64,000 nt of DNA. Origin: Cololabis saira. Lineage: Eukaryota > Chordata > Actinopteri > Beloniformes > Belonidae. The stretch spans positions 37,398,005 through 37,462,004 of the forward strand of contig NC_084590.1 of NCBI RefSeq assembly GCF_033807715.1, in the 5' to 3' direction. Numbering within the stretch: position 1 is the first letter of the stretch; each line of letters starts with the position of its first letter. Made by a program: the position numbers and the translations under genes. The notes beneath the pieces were generated by a model that saw nothing but the letters and a program-made list of their open reading frames with translations, was not told the DNA's origin and did no database searches. Below are positions 27,501 through 41,302 of this stretch, in pieces.

Positions 27501-30500
27501 CCCAGTAAAATGCTGTAATATATTTGAGTGCTTTTCATTTAAGCAGTTGAGGTAGAGCTGTAAAATCTCCAAATACAACAATTTCAAGGAGTCCGAGGAG
27601 ACACAATGTGATGAAATATCGGTGTTAGTCAAATACAGCTGTGTTAAACAAATGTCAACTGATTATCGAGCAGTCAAATGCTGTCAGGTGTGATTGATAG
27701 GTGAGGAAGCATGCAGGATGGCATCAAATCAGAGGGATGGGTACTTACCGACGGGACGAGCTGGAGACACAACAAAGGTGGAGTGGATACACAAAAGAAA
27801 CAAAGTAAGACACATACGCACAAACACAAACACAAACGTATAAGACGAAATAAAAGGAACAGAACAAAAAAAAAAAAGAAAAAGGGATCAAAATCAGAGT
27901 GAATGACATGTTGAACTGGGGCTAGCACACTTCTGGCATAGTGTAGACACGACACAGAGGATCTAGTAGCTTTTGTCCACTGGACAGTCCGATGATGGCT
28001 GAGAGCATCTGTTATTCACATACTTGAATGATAGAGGCAGTCTGGTGTAAACACCCACTTGTGGTGTGCAGTTGCATTTAAAATTCCCCTGGGGGTAGTC
28101 ATTTCTGCCCTTCAGGGACAAATATACTACTGGACCTTCTCTGTCTGTAATAATGAAATCTGCAATTCTATGAGCGGTGGTGTGTTGGTAGTAGCAAGAC
28201 AAATATGTGTTTATCACAACTGCAGATGGACAGAGCAGAAAAAAGAGATCAAGAAGAGAGATGGGGAAAAAAATCAGCATGTTGAATACATCCAGACTAC
28301 ATCCTCTGAAGTCCTCACATAAAGAATTGGTGCATGTAGTGGTTCTATAATATTTCTTCTGTTGCTCAGTGACATAAAACCATAAGATGAAACAAATCTA
28401 GTTTAAAAAAAGATTAAAAAGTGTATCCATCCCAGACCTTGTTTTACCTCACTCTGGTTCCCCCTGTTGCTTTAAAGCGCTCCACAGACACTGTACACAC
28501 TTGGGTGTAATAGGAAGAAGATTAGTGGAAATAGGGAAAATTATACTTAGTATGTTTTTATTAACCTTTCCAAACCTGAGGTGTGGTACTGACAGTGTGC
28601 ACCATTAATCTGTGAAATGGCTTTGCTGACTGGGTGGTTAGAACATGGAGGGTAGCGGGGGCATCGGGCCACTACGACCGGGGGGTTGACAGAGTGTGTC
28701 AATGCTCCACTTGGAAATGTAAATAATTAAACAGATTCATAGACTGTGTACATCTCTCTTGACTGGGAGTCTGCAAAATGCATCCCCATTTGCATAAAAG
28801 GGACGCAATGGAGGAAAGGAAACTTCATATCGGTGTAAAGAAGCAATAACCTCAGTGATCCATGATTTCTATATGTGCTGTTATGTGTCAGTTAATGGGT
28901 AGGAAAAAAAGACAGAAAAGGCATACCTCTGACTGTGAGAGTGGCGGAGGCCTCCAGCTTGCCCACGCGGTTTTCTGCCACGCAGGTGAATGTGCCTTCA
29001 TCATTAATGGAAGCCTTCTTCACTCTCAGCACATAGTCGTCCTTGTCATACTTGATCTCGTACCTGCGAACAAAGATGAAGGAAAATCAATTTTCCACTT
29101 CATCCTGCATTACATGCAAATACTGCATATTAAGATAAAACATTAAATCTTTACAAATAATGCTTCCAATTGGAGTTTGCTCATGTCTGTTAAGTTGCTT
29201 GGCAGTAGACTTTAAAGGATTTTCCCTCTTGGGGTGGATCAATTATTCAAAAGTGAGTCATAGCTCGCATGAAGGTGCGCATTGAGTTGGAAAACTCAAA
29301 ACCCCATTCAATATTCAGTATATGTGCATGTGAAAAGGGTGTCTGCAGGAGAAGCATGAGCAAACAGTTGAAAGAGAGTTTGAGTATAAATAATTTTAAC
29401 TTACTACGTCTTTAAATAGCAAGTGGTTTTCAAATGTAGAGCACGTGTTTATCTGTGATGCAACAACTTGTGTGAAGTGGGTGGTACTCCAGTGTAGTGA
29501 TTCTGTTCTGGTTTGTTGTTCGAGTGTGTAACTGAAAGGGATGCTGGTCGGCCAGTGTGTAAGTGGTGATGCTGTGTGAGGGTGGTCCATCAAACTGACA
29601 ACTCTCAGCCGTCCACAGTCTGTCAATCACAGACACTGAGAACAGAGTTGAAGTACATGAAGGGTCCCTGTATTCAAGTTTGAAGCTAGAGTGCCCCTTT
29701 TGTAGGATATGTTGTTCTTTAAATGAATGCATGACATCTCAAATGATGCAACTGTGGAGGGAAACAAGGCAGTCCTGGTTAAACAGATGCAGTACATGCA
29801 GGGCTTTTCCTTCTTAACCCTGCAGTTCATCACTGTCTTTGTAAATGTTCCACTTTAAGCATTAAAACTGAAACAAAACATGACAATCTTCATAGGCGCT
29901 TAAAAGAAGACTGTAAAGTGTGTCTATATGCCATACAATCCATAACTTGTGGAAGAATGGAAACTATTAAAAACACAATCAAGAGCAAGAATGTGTGCTG
30001 AGCTAACAGGGAGCTAACCTTTTGGAGACTGAAAGTGCCTGCACAAAGTTGTTTTAGCACAATCCACAGTGGACATGTTCACCGTAATGAAGAAATATAC
30101 TCCTGATGCAACAGAAACGTGCGTTTAATGGGTTTTAGATGACTATAGCACTTCAATGCACAGAAAAAAAGGCCTAAACAAAAAAAATGATACTTGTTAA
30201 AGAAAGATACATTAATGTAAGAGCTCAGTTTACTTAAGGATTTTATGTATAATTAAAAAAGAAAAGGTTTAAATGTGTGGTTTGTGAATATAATGAGGAA
30301 TAATGTTAGTCTGGATAATGCACTAGACAATTGGAGTAACAAAGTATGTTTCAGAGAAATATGTGGCTGCAGGGTAGCACGATGCTACGGTCCATTTCCT
30401 TCACAGTGAGAAAAACCCCACTGCTCACCTACCAGGTGTACTGATGTTTGCCACTGGCAGCTGCAAAAACTAATTTATCCTACCTATACATGTCTGATTC

Positions 30501-33500
30501 ATTTATTTATGAATTCAACTTGTTGTTATAACATTACCTGAGCATTCAAAAAGCATTCAAAGGCAGTTTTATTGCAGCACATTCCTCAGCTATGACTGCC
30601 AGTTCCACCTCTCCACACATGCACTTAAAAAAACATAATGATTATATGACTGAGTCATGACTGAATGCTTTGTTTGAGAGGGAATGCACAGTTCAGGTAA
30701 TGGACAGGGGTGACGAGGATAAAGCAGTTCTTGTTCAAACCCGGTGAGTGGCATCCAAAGGAATGAGGCAGCATCTTTTCAGTCAAGCCCACCGCCAAAT
30801 GGAAAACAAACAATCCAATAAAGTATCATTCCATACCCTTGCCCTCCGGATACAACTGATAGCTTAATAGGAACTCCTGACTTGAAAATGGAGATGGAGA
30901 TGAGCATTAGAGTGACAGGACAAGTTAGGGCAGCACTGTGGCTCCCTTACCAGTGTTGAGTGAATAAGTTGAATTTGAATTACTAAGTACATTTCTTTTT
31001 TTTGGTTTTTATCAATGTCAGAGAGAATATTGCTGCATTAGTGACTTATTCCACTTAGAAAGAGCACATCTTGTATACTTTACCTCAACACATGTGCAGG
31101 TTTTATATAGCGTTGTATTTAAGTTTCCAGCGGCTGTTTATCAACAGGTCTGCTCACCTGCAACTCCACACTGCCCTCCCTCGGACCGCTCTTGTTCTGG
31201 GTCATTACGCAAATAAGCTTGTTGCATGTTTGATTCTGGATCTATAAAACTTTGGAGTCTTGTTCAGAAAACTGGATACTCCCATTTATAGCATTCATGA
31301 TCGTTGACTACACAATAACTCACCAGGGACAGTATATCCAGCAAATCTGCATCCATACAAGTGGTTCTGAATGCTTATACTGAAATGCTTAGAACACAGA
31401 GATGTCATCTTAATGTTCATGTAAACAAGCTGATGTTGAGGAGGAACACACTCACAATGAAGCCAAATAAAGATTGCAGAAAGATTGAGTCTTTCTGTAT
31501 GTGGCGTGCTTGTTCTCCCTATGTGTGTGTGTGTGTTTTCTATTGTATTCTCACAGTTCTGTACTGACTGAAGGTGTGAGTGTGAGCCTGCGTGGCTGGG
31601 TCTCTGTGTGGGATAGTTCTATGATGGAGCATCGACCTATCCAGGGTGGAGAGCGTTGTACCGTTTCAAAGCTAGGAGAGGCTCGTGCCCCATCATGACT
31701 ACACAACATTCAGTGGGTAAACATGGACCTTTGCAAATCAATACAATGCAACCAAATTACTATTTTCTTTGTTTATAAATATATAGTTATTAAGAGTTTG
31801 ATTTGCTATGTAGCCACTAAAATGTCAAAGATTCACTCGGCCTATGCATGATCCACCCTCAAAGTACTAATCATGTGAATACATTTCACTCAAAACCACA
31901 TATGGTGAACTCGTGGTGGCGCTACAAGTTTTAAATCAGGCAGATGCTCGAGTCAGCAGAGTTTATCCTCCGGGTACCAAACATCATCAAAATTGTGTGG
32001 CTCCACAGTCTAATCTTGACTGACATGGTGACATTATCCTAAGCATCAATACTTATTAAAAGAGACATACCATGCATTGTTGTTAAACGTTGACACATTT
32101 CCTGATGTTTTGATGAAATGTTTGCAACATCATTTGGCCAAAATACCACATTCCTACAATATGACAGCACCTTTCTGAACTATGATTCTGCGTCTCATTT
32201 AATAGCAGTCAGTTTTAGAGGAGTGGAATCAGCCACTAAAGTCCCACCCACTATCCAGTACCTTCTCCTGAGGTACAACACATGCAGCATGATGTCAAAG
32301 GAAACTGGATTATTTTGCTCTAATCTGGCCGTCATGTCAGCACACTGCAGCTCTAAACAATTCACTACATGACACATTTTCAGGATTTTATTCAGTTCAA
32401 TGATATACTTTCCCCAGAGGGAAATTACATAATAATTAGGCAGCCCCAAATAAAATGACATGGATGCGTTATATATTGGAGTTTTTGAATTGAGTTAGTC
32501 ACTTAAAATATCCAAATATATGCTGTCAATAACAGAAAAGGTGTTATAAGCATGTTAATAAGTAGTTTCATCTAAGTTACCAATCGCAAGATTTACAAGG
32601 CAGTATGATAATATAGACACATAAGGAGAAGGTTGTGAGCTTCTTCTCTTTTGAGAGGTCTTCTTTGCTTCTTCACTCTAACATTTATGAGAGCCACAGA
32701 TGTTTTCATAACAACTCAAGTATTAACTGATGTTGCTACGGTCTTGAGTGAGCCTTTGTGGAAAACCAACTTATGTACATTCCAGACAACGTTCTTATTG
32801 TTCTTTGTCCTGTTCTGATCAAAACAGAACCTCAGACTGGTCCATAGCTTATCAAAAGGACACAAGTGCCATCAATCTGTAATCAACTTCCGATAAAGAA
32901 TCAGCCCAGATGACAAGATGAGTGGAAATACTCAGGCACAAGAGGCTGTGTGGTCACACACACAAATGCACACAGCCTAGGAACAGTAGCTCTTTATTGT
33001 GACTGGACTGTGGGAGAGCTCTGTTCTCTATTAGAGGAGGAATGTAATTGCACGTGTAGAAGTAGAAGGGTTGCTGAAAGAATAGGGGAGCCAAGTTCAC
33101 CCCACTGGTCTCTCCCTCCACTTTAACCAGAGAAGGCACACTGTATGCAAGCACACACAGCAAAGACAATCAATAAACAAATATCTAGAGATATCTTAAG
33201 GAGTCTTTTTCTCTTGTGAGTAGATGAGAAGTGAGAGACATTAAATAAAAGTCATACATCTCAAATATCCTTCCAATCATTTTGAAGGATTTGTCTTAAA
33301 GTGTCTGTCAGAGACATTACCAGCCGTGTTTGACCTTCACACTAGTGCCAATTCACCCACTTTCAGAGATTTGTATCTCTTTGCTGTATAAATAAGTGAG
33401 TGAGTCCACATAGATTCAAAGAGAGGATCTTATCTGTTGTGGCTCTGCAAATGCATATGAATAGATCTTGTTGTGGTGAAAAGGTTTCTCTGCCAGCTCT

Positions 33501-36500
33501 GAGCATGAGCAACACTCAAGACACGGTAAAAGACTGATTTCAGTTTGATCTCTGGCCTGACTGCACTTTCTCAAAGTCCCCACTGTGCTCCATTTCATTC
33601 TGACAGTCTGATCCAGTTTTACACCATAAGACCATTATTTCTCTCACCTTGATCATAGAACCTGAGGTCTACCCGTCCAGGCCTCGTCACCCATAGGCAG
33701 GAATCAATTATTTACCATTGCTTTTCATCCTGCATCAGTACTGCCTTCAGCCTTTCGCTTATTTCCCGCCTCTTCCCTTCCTCTTCCCTTCCTCTCACAG
33801 CCAGAAGGACCACTGACAATCATCACCTCATTCTACGTTAATAGAACAGTTAGGCAAGATTTCAATCTTGCAGTTTATGTGGGGATTTTTTTTTTATCTA
33901 ATATTTTTTTTTAGAAGAGACACTTTTCCTTTCTGCCAAAGCAAAACTGGCACCAGTGCAAGTTCATCAAAACTGGTTGGAGTAGATAATATGGTTTTAG
34001 TGGGAAATGCTGGAGATACCAGAAAAAGAAAGAAAGATAGAATCAGATAGATCAGCAGAAAATCGCTTTTTCGCTGTCTACGTTGCACTGTGGCTCCACA
34101 CCAGGGCATTTTTTGCTGTTCCCAAATGGCCCAGCAGAATAAAAGGAGACAAAAAAGAAGAATGCAGCAAAAGAAGAAAGAGAAGAAGAAACAAGTAAAC
34201 GAAGGATGCTTCTTGCATTTTTGTTTGCTTTTTCAACATACACTGTGGCGGTCGCGATTGAGATTAAAAGAACACAACTGCTGGAACTCAACATTGATAT
34301 GATACGCCAACAAGGCTTGGACCTCCTCTTCGGCTCATTCCTTGTTTTTTTTTTTTTCTTGTAATCTCCAACTTCATCAAAAGTACTCGCAGTAAAATGT
34401 TTCTGGTCCAGTAGGTTCAAATGAGTTTTGTTCACATGATTTATGTTCACGTGAGAGTGCTGAGAAACCCCCTGCCACGTAGTTCCTGTCGGCCAACCTG
34501 AGCACTTTTTACAGGAAGATTTTTCACCCTGTAAAGGTTCCTGAAGGCCACTTCTGCAGGGCCGTTCATGGTAAGACCTGCAGAAATGCGTCGACGATCC
34601 AGCCCCTAAAAATCTACCTGGAACCTCCGCTGATGGAAACACCATTTTTGTTTCTTTCTGTGATTACATGTGTATGTTGTATAAAAAGGAAACACGCGTA
34701 GTGCTGACTTGCACACCTTCTTAAACATATAAAATATATAATAATTGGATTAAACTTAATTTGGTGTTGACTAAATATGTATCACCTTACCGGTACTTTA
34801 AAAATAATAAACATCTTATCATCGTACTGCTATTCCACCCATCAGAAACGTAATCCTTGAACTCATAAATATCAGATGTATTCACTTATAAATCACAGGA
34901 AGTAATAGAGACAAGGACCGCAGCTCATCGTCTTTTCTTTCTGCTGAGTCGCAGATGCGAGACATCACTGAAACGGGACAGTCAGCATAACACAGACACT
35001 CCTGTCAGACTAGCTTTAACCACTCTCTCAAACAGAATGACCCGCACACCTCAATCATACAAAAACATACCCCAAAGGAATTGAGTCAGAATGAAAGGCT
35101 TTTCTGCTGAATGCTGTGGAGGCTGAGCGCCGGAGGTCGACGGGGACAAGGGTGCCTGAATACAAATGGACTCCAAGACCAAAGAGGCTCTGATAAGGCA
35201 CGGCAGAGGGCATGAGGGTCCAGGGCAAATGAGGAGAGGGCGCAATACCAAAGGAGGGGCAGACATGGGCCTCACAATGAGCGGGTTGGTAGAGGGAGAT
35301 AATGCACAATCCCAGTATTTTTATTGGGGTTCCTAAACTTTGATACTTTCACAAATAAGTATGTGCAGAAGAATTAACTGAGCCCCAATATATAAGGAAA
35401 TTATTTTGGTGTATGACAAACAGTCTCAAGCATAACGGTGGAAGGGTGATGATTTGGGCTCGTCTTGAATCCACAGTACCTGGGCACGCTCTAGTCATTG
35501 ATTGGACGATCAACTATTCTTAATACTAGGGCTGTTCGTTTAATCGATTTTAAATCGTAATCGCGATTATGTAATTAGAACGATGTTAAAATGTGAAAAT
35601 CGCAAAATCGATTTTTCACTTTTTTTTTTTTTTAACCTTGTCTGCACACATATTAATGATTGATGGAAATACCTCTCAATACCTGCGACAAGTGCCCCAT
35701 TGGAGAGGCTCTTTAGTGTAGGAGGGGGCGTTGTAACATGCCACCGGGCATCCCTCAAGCCAGATGCAGTAGACCGGCTCGTGTTCCTTGCAAAAAACTT
35801 GCAAATGTGAATAGCAAATGTAATGACTGACATTACACACCTCTACCTCCTTCATGGGTTGCATTATTATTTAGCATGCAAAGACCCAGTTTAGTTTAAT
35901 TAGAAAATGTCTTGTTTTATTTAATTGGAAATATAACTTACTGTATGTTTGCAAGTGCTGATTTGCTGATTTTTTTTTTCAGAGATAAAACTATATTTTA
36001 TTATATTTTTGAAAACTTTTTTTCAACTTATTTTACAGAGTTTTGCACTTTATTCATTCATTTTTGGTTTAATAAGAGCAAAGTTTGCACTTAAAGCCCA
36101 ATGGGGCAAATGTTCAATAAAAAAACAGCATATTTGAAATCATTTCTTTGCCTTTTGTCAATTCACAAAATAATCGTAATCGTAATCGAAAATCGGATTT
36201 TCAGAGAAAAAAATCGAGATTTTATTTTTGGGCAAAATCGAACAGCCCTACTTAATACCTGTGCTCAGTATTCCATAACTGCACAAATATAAACCAGCGG
36301 TGGTATTGTCTTTGTCCTCTAATTGAAAGAATTCTAGATCAGTCTCTATCTCTTCCTCTATACCATAGAGACTAAAGCCTGTGCCATCTCGGCGCTTTAT
36401 GTCTACACTGTATGTGCCAGTGGTGCGTTTGTGTTTGCCTGTGAGACAGCTGGAGCCAGTGAGCATATTAACAACCTGTTTACTCAGCTGAGGCTGCATT

Positions 36501-39500
36501 TCCATTCTTCCTAGTATGAAAGTAGCACAGACAGAAACCCACAGAGACACAGGCATGTAAAGGGACCAGCAAAGACAAGTTGAAACAATCTGATGGTAAA
36601 GAGGAGTGGTCTCGCTAAGTCTCTCTCTTTCTACAGCTTATCATAATAATAAGGACAGTGTAACCTTTTCAGATAAAGTGCAAACAAAGACCACTCCCTG
36701 CTGCATATAGGACTACTTGATCTTCTGTGGGCTTCTATTCCTTTCATGAAGACCGCTATTGATGCAGTTGGAAAGGGCCTTTAATGGTGGTGCTGAAATG
36801 GCAACATTTCATCTTCCTCAGTACGTTTGCCAGTTATCAAACTTAAACCTATTCCTGTGTGTTAAAGTTCTCTGTCAGTCAGACAGAAGTCCGTTTTGAT
36901 GTTTTGTTGGTAACGTGTTTAAAAAAAAAAGCAGGAACAGATAGTCACTTATTACGAGGAAGCTTCTTTCTTGGGTGGCAAGAAAGGGAGACAAAATGTT
37001 TGCATAAAAATATTAGCTGTATCTCCATGTTCATTTTTCCTTCAAAGCAAAACTTAAGACTTAAGAAGAAAAACAAGTATTCTTACATTGCAATTAGTAA
37101 CAATGCAATATTTATCACATTCATTTGTTCAGTATCTTTTTAATGTGTATCATATCCAAATAAGGCCAAACTTCAAAGGAATTATCTAGTAAGCAAGGAC
37201 ACAGGCTCAAGACACTCATCCAATTCTGTAATAAATCTGTTAATTAGGGTACAAAATGAACTAATTTCTAGAGCCAACTCCCTATCAAAGACTTGAGTGA
37301 AATACTTTTATGTGTTTGCCTTGGCACAGTGCTCATATTCCACTGCCCAGTGAACCGAATCCTTATCAGACACAAACAACCCGCCTACGCTCAGCTCTGC
37401 AGCTAGCCTTGGGAGATGTCAGGTCCACTGAGTGTATGTTTTATGAGGTGATCCAAGCAGCGTGCGTCTGGCCTGCTGGCTGGAGACGGAGCATTCGTCC
37501 CTTTGAAGTCTGTTTCTGACAATGACACCACCGCTGACCGAGAGTCGAGTGACTCACAGCGAAGCAATAGGTCGACAAAAACAGGACCCAATAACCCCAC
37601 TATCACCATGTCATCAGTGGCCAGTGAGACAAGCTGTATTTGGCAGTGGTGCATTTGTTCCTTTCCAAATTACAGACTTGTAATGCCTGCCTCACACGTC
37701 ATTTTGTGCTTCTGCAGATGTGACTGAATGTTTGTGTCAAGCCCGTGAGGACACGCCGATGAATAGAGTTAAGGGATCATGCTCCAGGTTATTGAAGCCT
37801 TTTCACTGTTTCACTGTTTGACTTTATGCCTCCATTCATTCTATCACTGCCTTTATCTCTCCAACAGTGTGATTTCTTTCTAACCACTCCTCTATGTCTA
37901 TTTTCTCACCTGCATACACCTACCTGTCAATTAACTTCAATTATCTGGCCCTCAGTCTATTTGTCGTTCACAAATTAAAGGCATTATGGCTCGATTATCC
38001 ATGAGGTCATTTTATTCTTTAAGGTGTAATCTATATTGTTTACACCTAAATACAGCAAGTTTTTATTATCCCCCGGCAGCCACAAAAGGTGAGAGGTGGG
38101 AGAGTCAGGTACCTGTTTTTAGTCTGTGACTCAGACTGACATCAGTTCCTATATGGATTAATGCTGTCTGTCACAGCATTGCTTACTTTGTCAGTCTAGT
38201 CATGTTTCATATTCACCTCAGAGGATCTCTCTTAAATATTTAAACAATCTTTTAGAGGATATTCTTGTAAAAGTACACACCTTCCACGAGGAACATCAAT
38301 GTCGTCTTTCCTCCAGCGTACATTGGGTTGGGGGTCTCCTTGTACCTGGCAGCGGAACTCCACGGGCTCCTCTTCCAGGACCACCTGGTTGATGGGCCTC
38401 CGGAGGAAGGTTGGTCGCTCTGCAAGACGGCCAAAAAAGAGATTTCATTATGCCAGTTTTGGGGTGCTTTCACACCTGTCCCGTTTGGAGCAGTTGTTCC
38501 GAAACAGGGAGCGTTTCCCCCTAAAGATCAGTTCGTTTGGTATATATATATGAACACAGCAATCGCACTCGGATGCGGGACAAAACAAGCGAACCGAGAT
38601 CGCCTAGGAGAGGTGGTCTCGGCTCGCTTCCATTCCAGACCTGGAGCGGTTCGTTTGGAGTGAGAACATAATCGACACAGCAACCGACACAACTGCCTTC
38701 ATTGTGTATGTGCTAACAAGGAGAAGAGTCGGCGCAGCCTCCACCACCTTCTCTCCTATTGGACACAACCTTTTCTCTTCTCCCTTCTCTCCTATTGGAC
38801 GTGCCGAGATGTCGTCACAGCGCGGCACGGTGAAAATAAAAAAATTTCAATTCGGGCAGGCAGGCGCGGCGCAAACGCCGCAGCAGGCGCCCTCTCACAA
38901 CGGTCCACTCTTGCGCCGCGGTAGCACATACACAATGAATGGGATCGCCGGCGGCGGTCTGCGCTACCCTCTTGCCATAGCATGATCCTTTCTGATCATT
39001 CGTGCTCTTTCATAATTATCCAGTAATCATTAAAGAGAAAAGTACAGCAAAAGCGCATTAGACTAAGACCCCGTCCACACGTAGCCGGATATCTGCGGAT
39101 ATCTGCTAAACCGGAGATATTTTCCTCCGTTTTGACCTGTCATCCACACGAAAACGCAAATAAACGAAGGTTTAAAAAAACTCCGGGCAAAGTGAAGATT
39201 TTTGAAAACTCCGTTTATGTAGATGCGTGTAGACACACACAACCGGAGTTTTGCGTTTTCGAACGTCACATTATGCGCCAAAACAACAACAAATCTGCTC
39301 TGACGTGCGACTTTTGTTTACTATAGAAATACAGATGATCCAGCATCTGTTCTCCAAGCCATTTATTAAATAAATGGTCTCTGCTCTTGACCGGCCGCTT
39401 ACTGCGTTACACCGACACAGAGGGCTCCGCGGAGCCGCGGAGGCTGAAACTCCGTGGAGCCCCGCCAAGCCCCCCGGAGCCACGGAGCGGCGGAGCCCGC

Positions 39501-41264
39501 AGAGTTTCCCCGGGAGCCGCAGATTATCTACAGGTTAGAATGCTTATGAATGTGGTCGAAAACGCAGATCTTCGGTTACGTGTGGATGCAAATTTTTTTA
39601 TAAACGGAGGGGGGAAATATTCGTTTTTAAAAATACCCGGCTACGTGTGGACGGGGTCTAACTGAATCCACTGGTGTCTGGCTAAAATAAGGATAGCTTT
39701 GTCTTCAGCCAAGCTATTTGTTATTTTTCACTCAGCAGCTGTACCTACAATCACACTAACTGACTGAATGTATCCAGTTTTTTCCATTGATGTGATATCT
39801 GAATATTAACAGGGTTGTGTGGAAAAAGAAATTCTATTATCAATTCTGATTTCCAATCAGAATTTAAACACAGTTTTGCCTGTTGAGAAACGCACCTCCC
39901 ATCGCGGGGAATGCACAAAACTAATACAAAAACTATGCTGTGATGGGAAAAAAGTATTTCCCATACTTTATGAAACTCAAACTGCTGAGAGCAGCAGAAT
40001 ATAGCTTTGGCCGACTGAGTGTGCAGACTGGTAATCTGCCCAAACAAAGATTAACAGTGAGAACATCTATCTAGTAGACGATGTTTTGTCTACTGGAATG
40101 CATCATCCTCTACGCTTCAAAATCATTATGCTTCCTTTGTTTCATTGTCATTCTGCATCGAGACGCCTGATGTATGTTCTGACCCTTTTGCATGCAATGG
40201 CTTAATTAGATATACTGAAATCTGAATCATCTCTCAAGTCTTATTCTTGGTAACTTAGACACTCAGTTTTCAGTCCAGTTATCCACCTAGTTGGAACGAA
40301 TGTGTTAAAGACGTTTAGCAAGTTTTTCCATGACATATGTCCTCATAGTGTAACAGCACAACATTCTTGCACATGTTTACTGAATAAATAAATTACCAAA
40401 GTTTACAGCTACTAATTAGAATGATGGGTTCATTTATTATTGAATATTTGTTGTTATACAGAATATTTCAGACAGAGCGACAAGCAGCACTGGCATACTA
40501 ACATCTGGTAACTTTCCTTTCAGCTGTGCGTCGTCCCACAGGGTAGGGCTTGCTCGGCAGACACGCGCGACTTGGTGTCAAATATCAATTTAAACTTCCT
40601 TGATCTTTTCACCTTTAGACAGCAAGTCTTTGCTGTCTTCTGGAGCTAAATGTCACCAATAACATCTGTGATCATCTTCATTCTGAAGTGATATCCTACC
40701 CACGCTTCAGTGCACAGGCCTGTCATGTTCACATGAAAGGCTGACGCAAGCACTTGGAGTTATCCGATCTTTATCAAATCAGAACTGTATCGGAAGTGGA
40801 CAACAGTAGTGTCAACATTTCACAACTTCAACAAACAAGTGCAATACATATGCTCTATAATGATTAAAGATTAACATCCAACTGTGAGATCACGTGGACG
40901 AAACATATTTCATGTATTTGTTTGGTTTAGTAACAGATGGGAATCTGGGTTCAATGCTGCATACCAAACACTGTTACTTGTGCCGTCTCGCTGTCCCGTT
41001 CTCCAACCATGTTTGTACCAACACAGATGTACATGCCAGCGTCGCTCTTTCTTGTGTTGGAGATCATTAGCTTCCCTCCTCGAATCTAAAAAAAGAAAAA
41101 CATTCTTATTAAATTCATTGATTATAGATTTATTTAAACAATCCTCTCCCATCTGCTAAGAACAGACGTTGTTCTTTGTGACAAGTGCAATGTATATATT
41201 GTCCATATTTTGTAATTATATATATCTTTTACTTTTTTACCTTTTTACCCCCTTCCCCGCATGC

Positions 41265-41302
<38 letters not shown>

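Larger units (their letters stand above)
29064..38280 (-). other. robo2 intron (9.2 kb) with retroposon and transposon remnants
   Basis: It contains a possible LINE/SINE tail (about 31610-31695), a Tc1-like transposase scrap (35410-35520) and a hAT-type element (35527-36250). The region around 34020-34680 is purine-rich on one strand and has a 197-codon open frame with no recognisable domain. I found no exon. Confidence 0.75.
38420..40964 (-). other. robo2 intron (2.5 kb) with two MITE-like insertions
   Basis: It contains a MITE-like block (about 38461-38990) and a MITE with TAA duplications (39067-39658). Nothing was recognised in 39662-40964. Confidence 0.75.

Noticed and set aside
34052..34645. 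197-codon open frame on the minus strand
   Set aside because: Composition is low complexity (serine- and phenylalanine-rich from a purine/pyrimidine tract). No domain is recognisable, and the sequence lies inside a robo2 intron.
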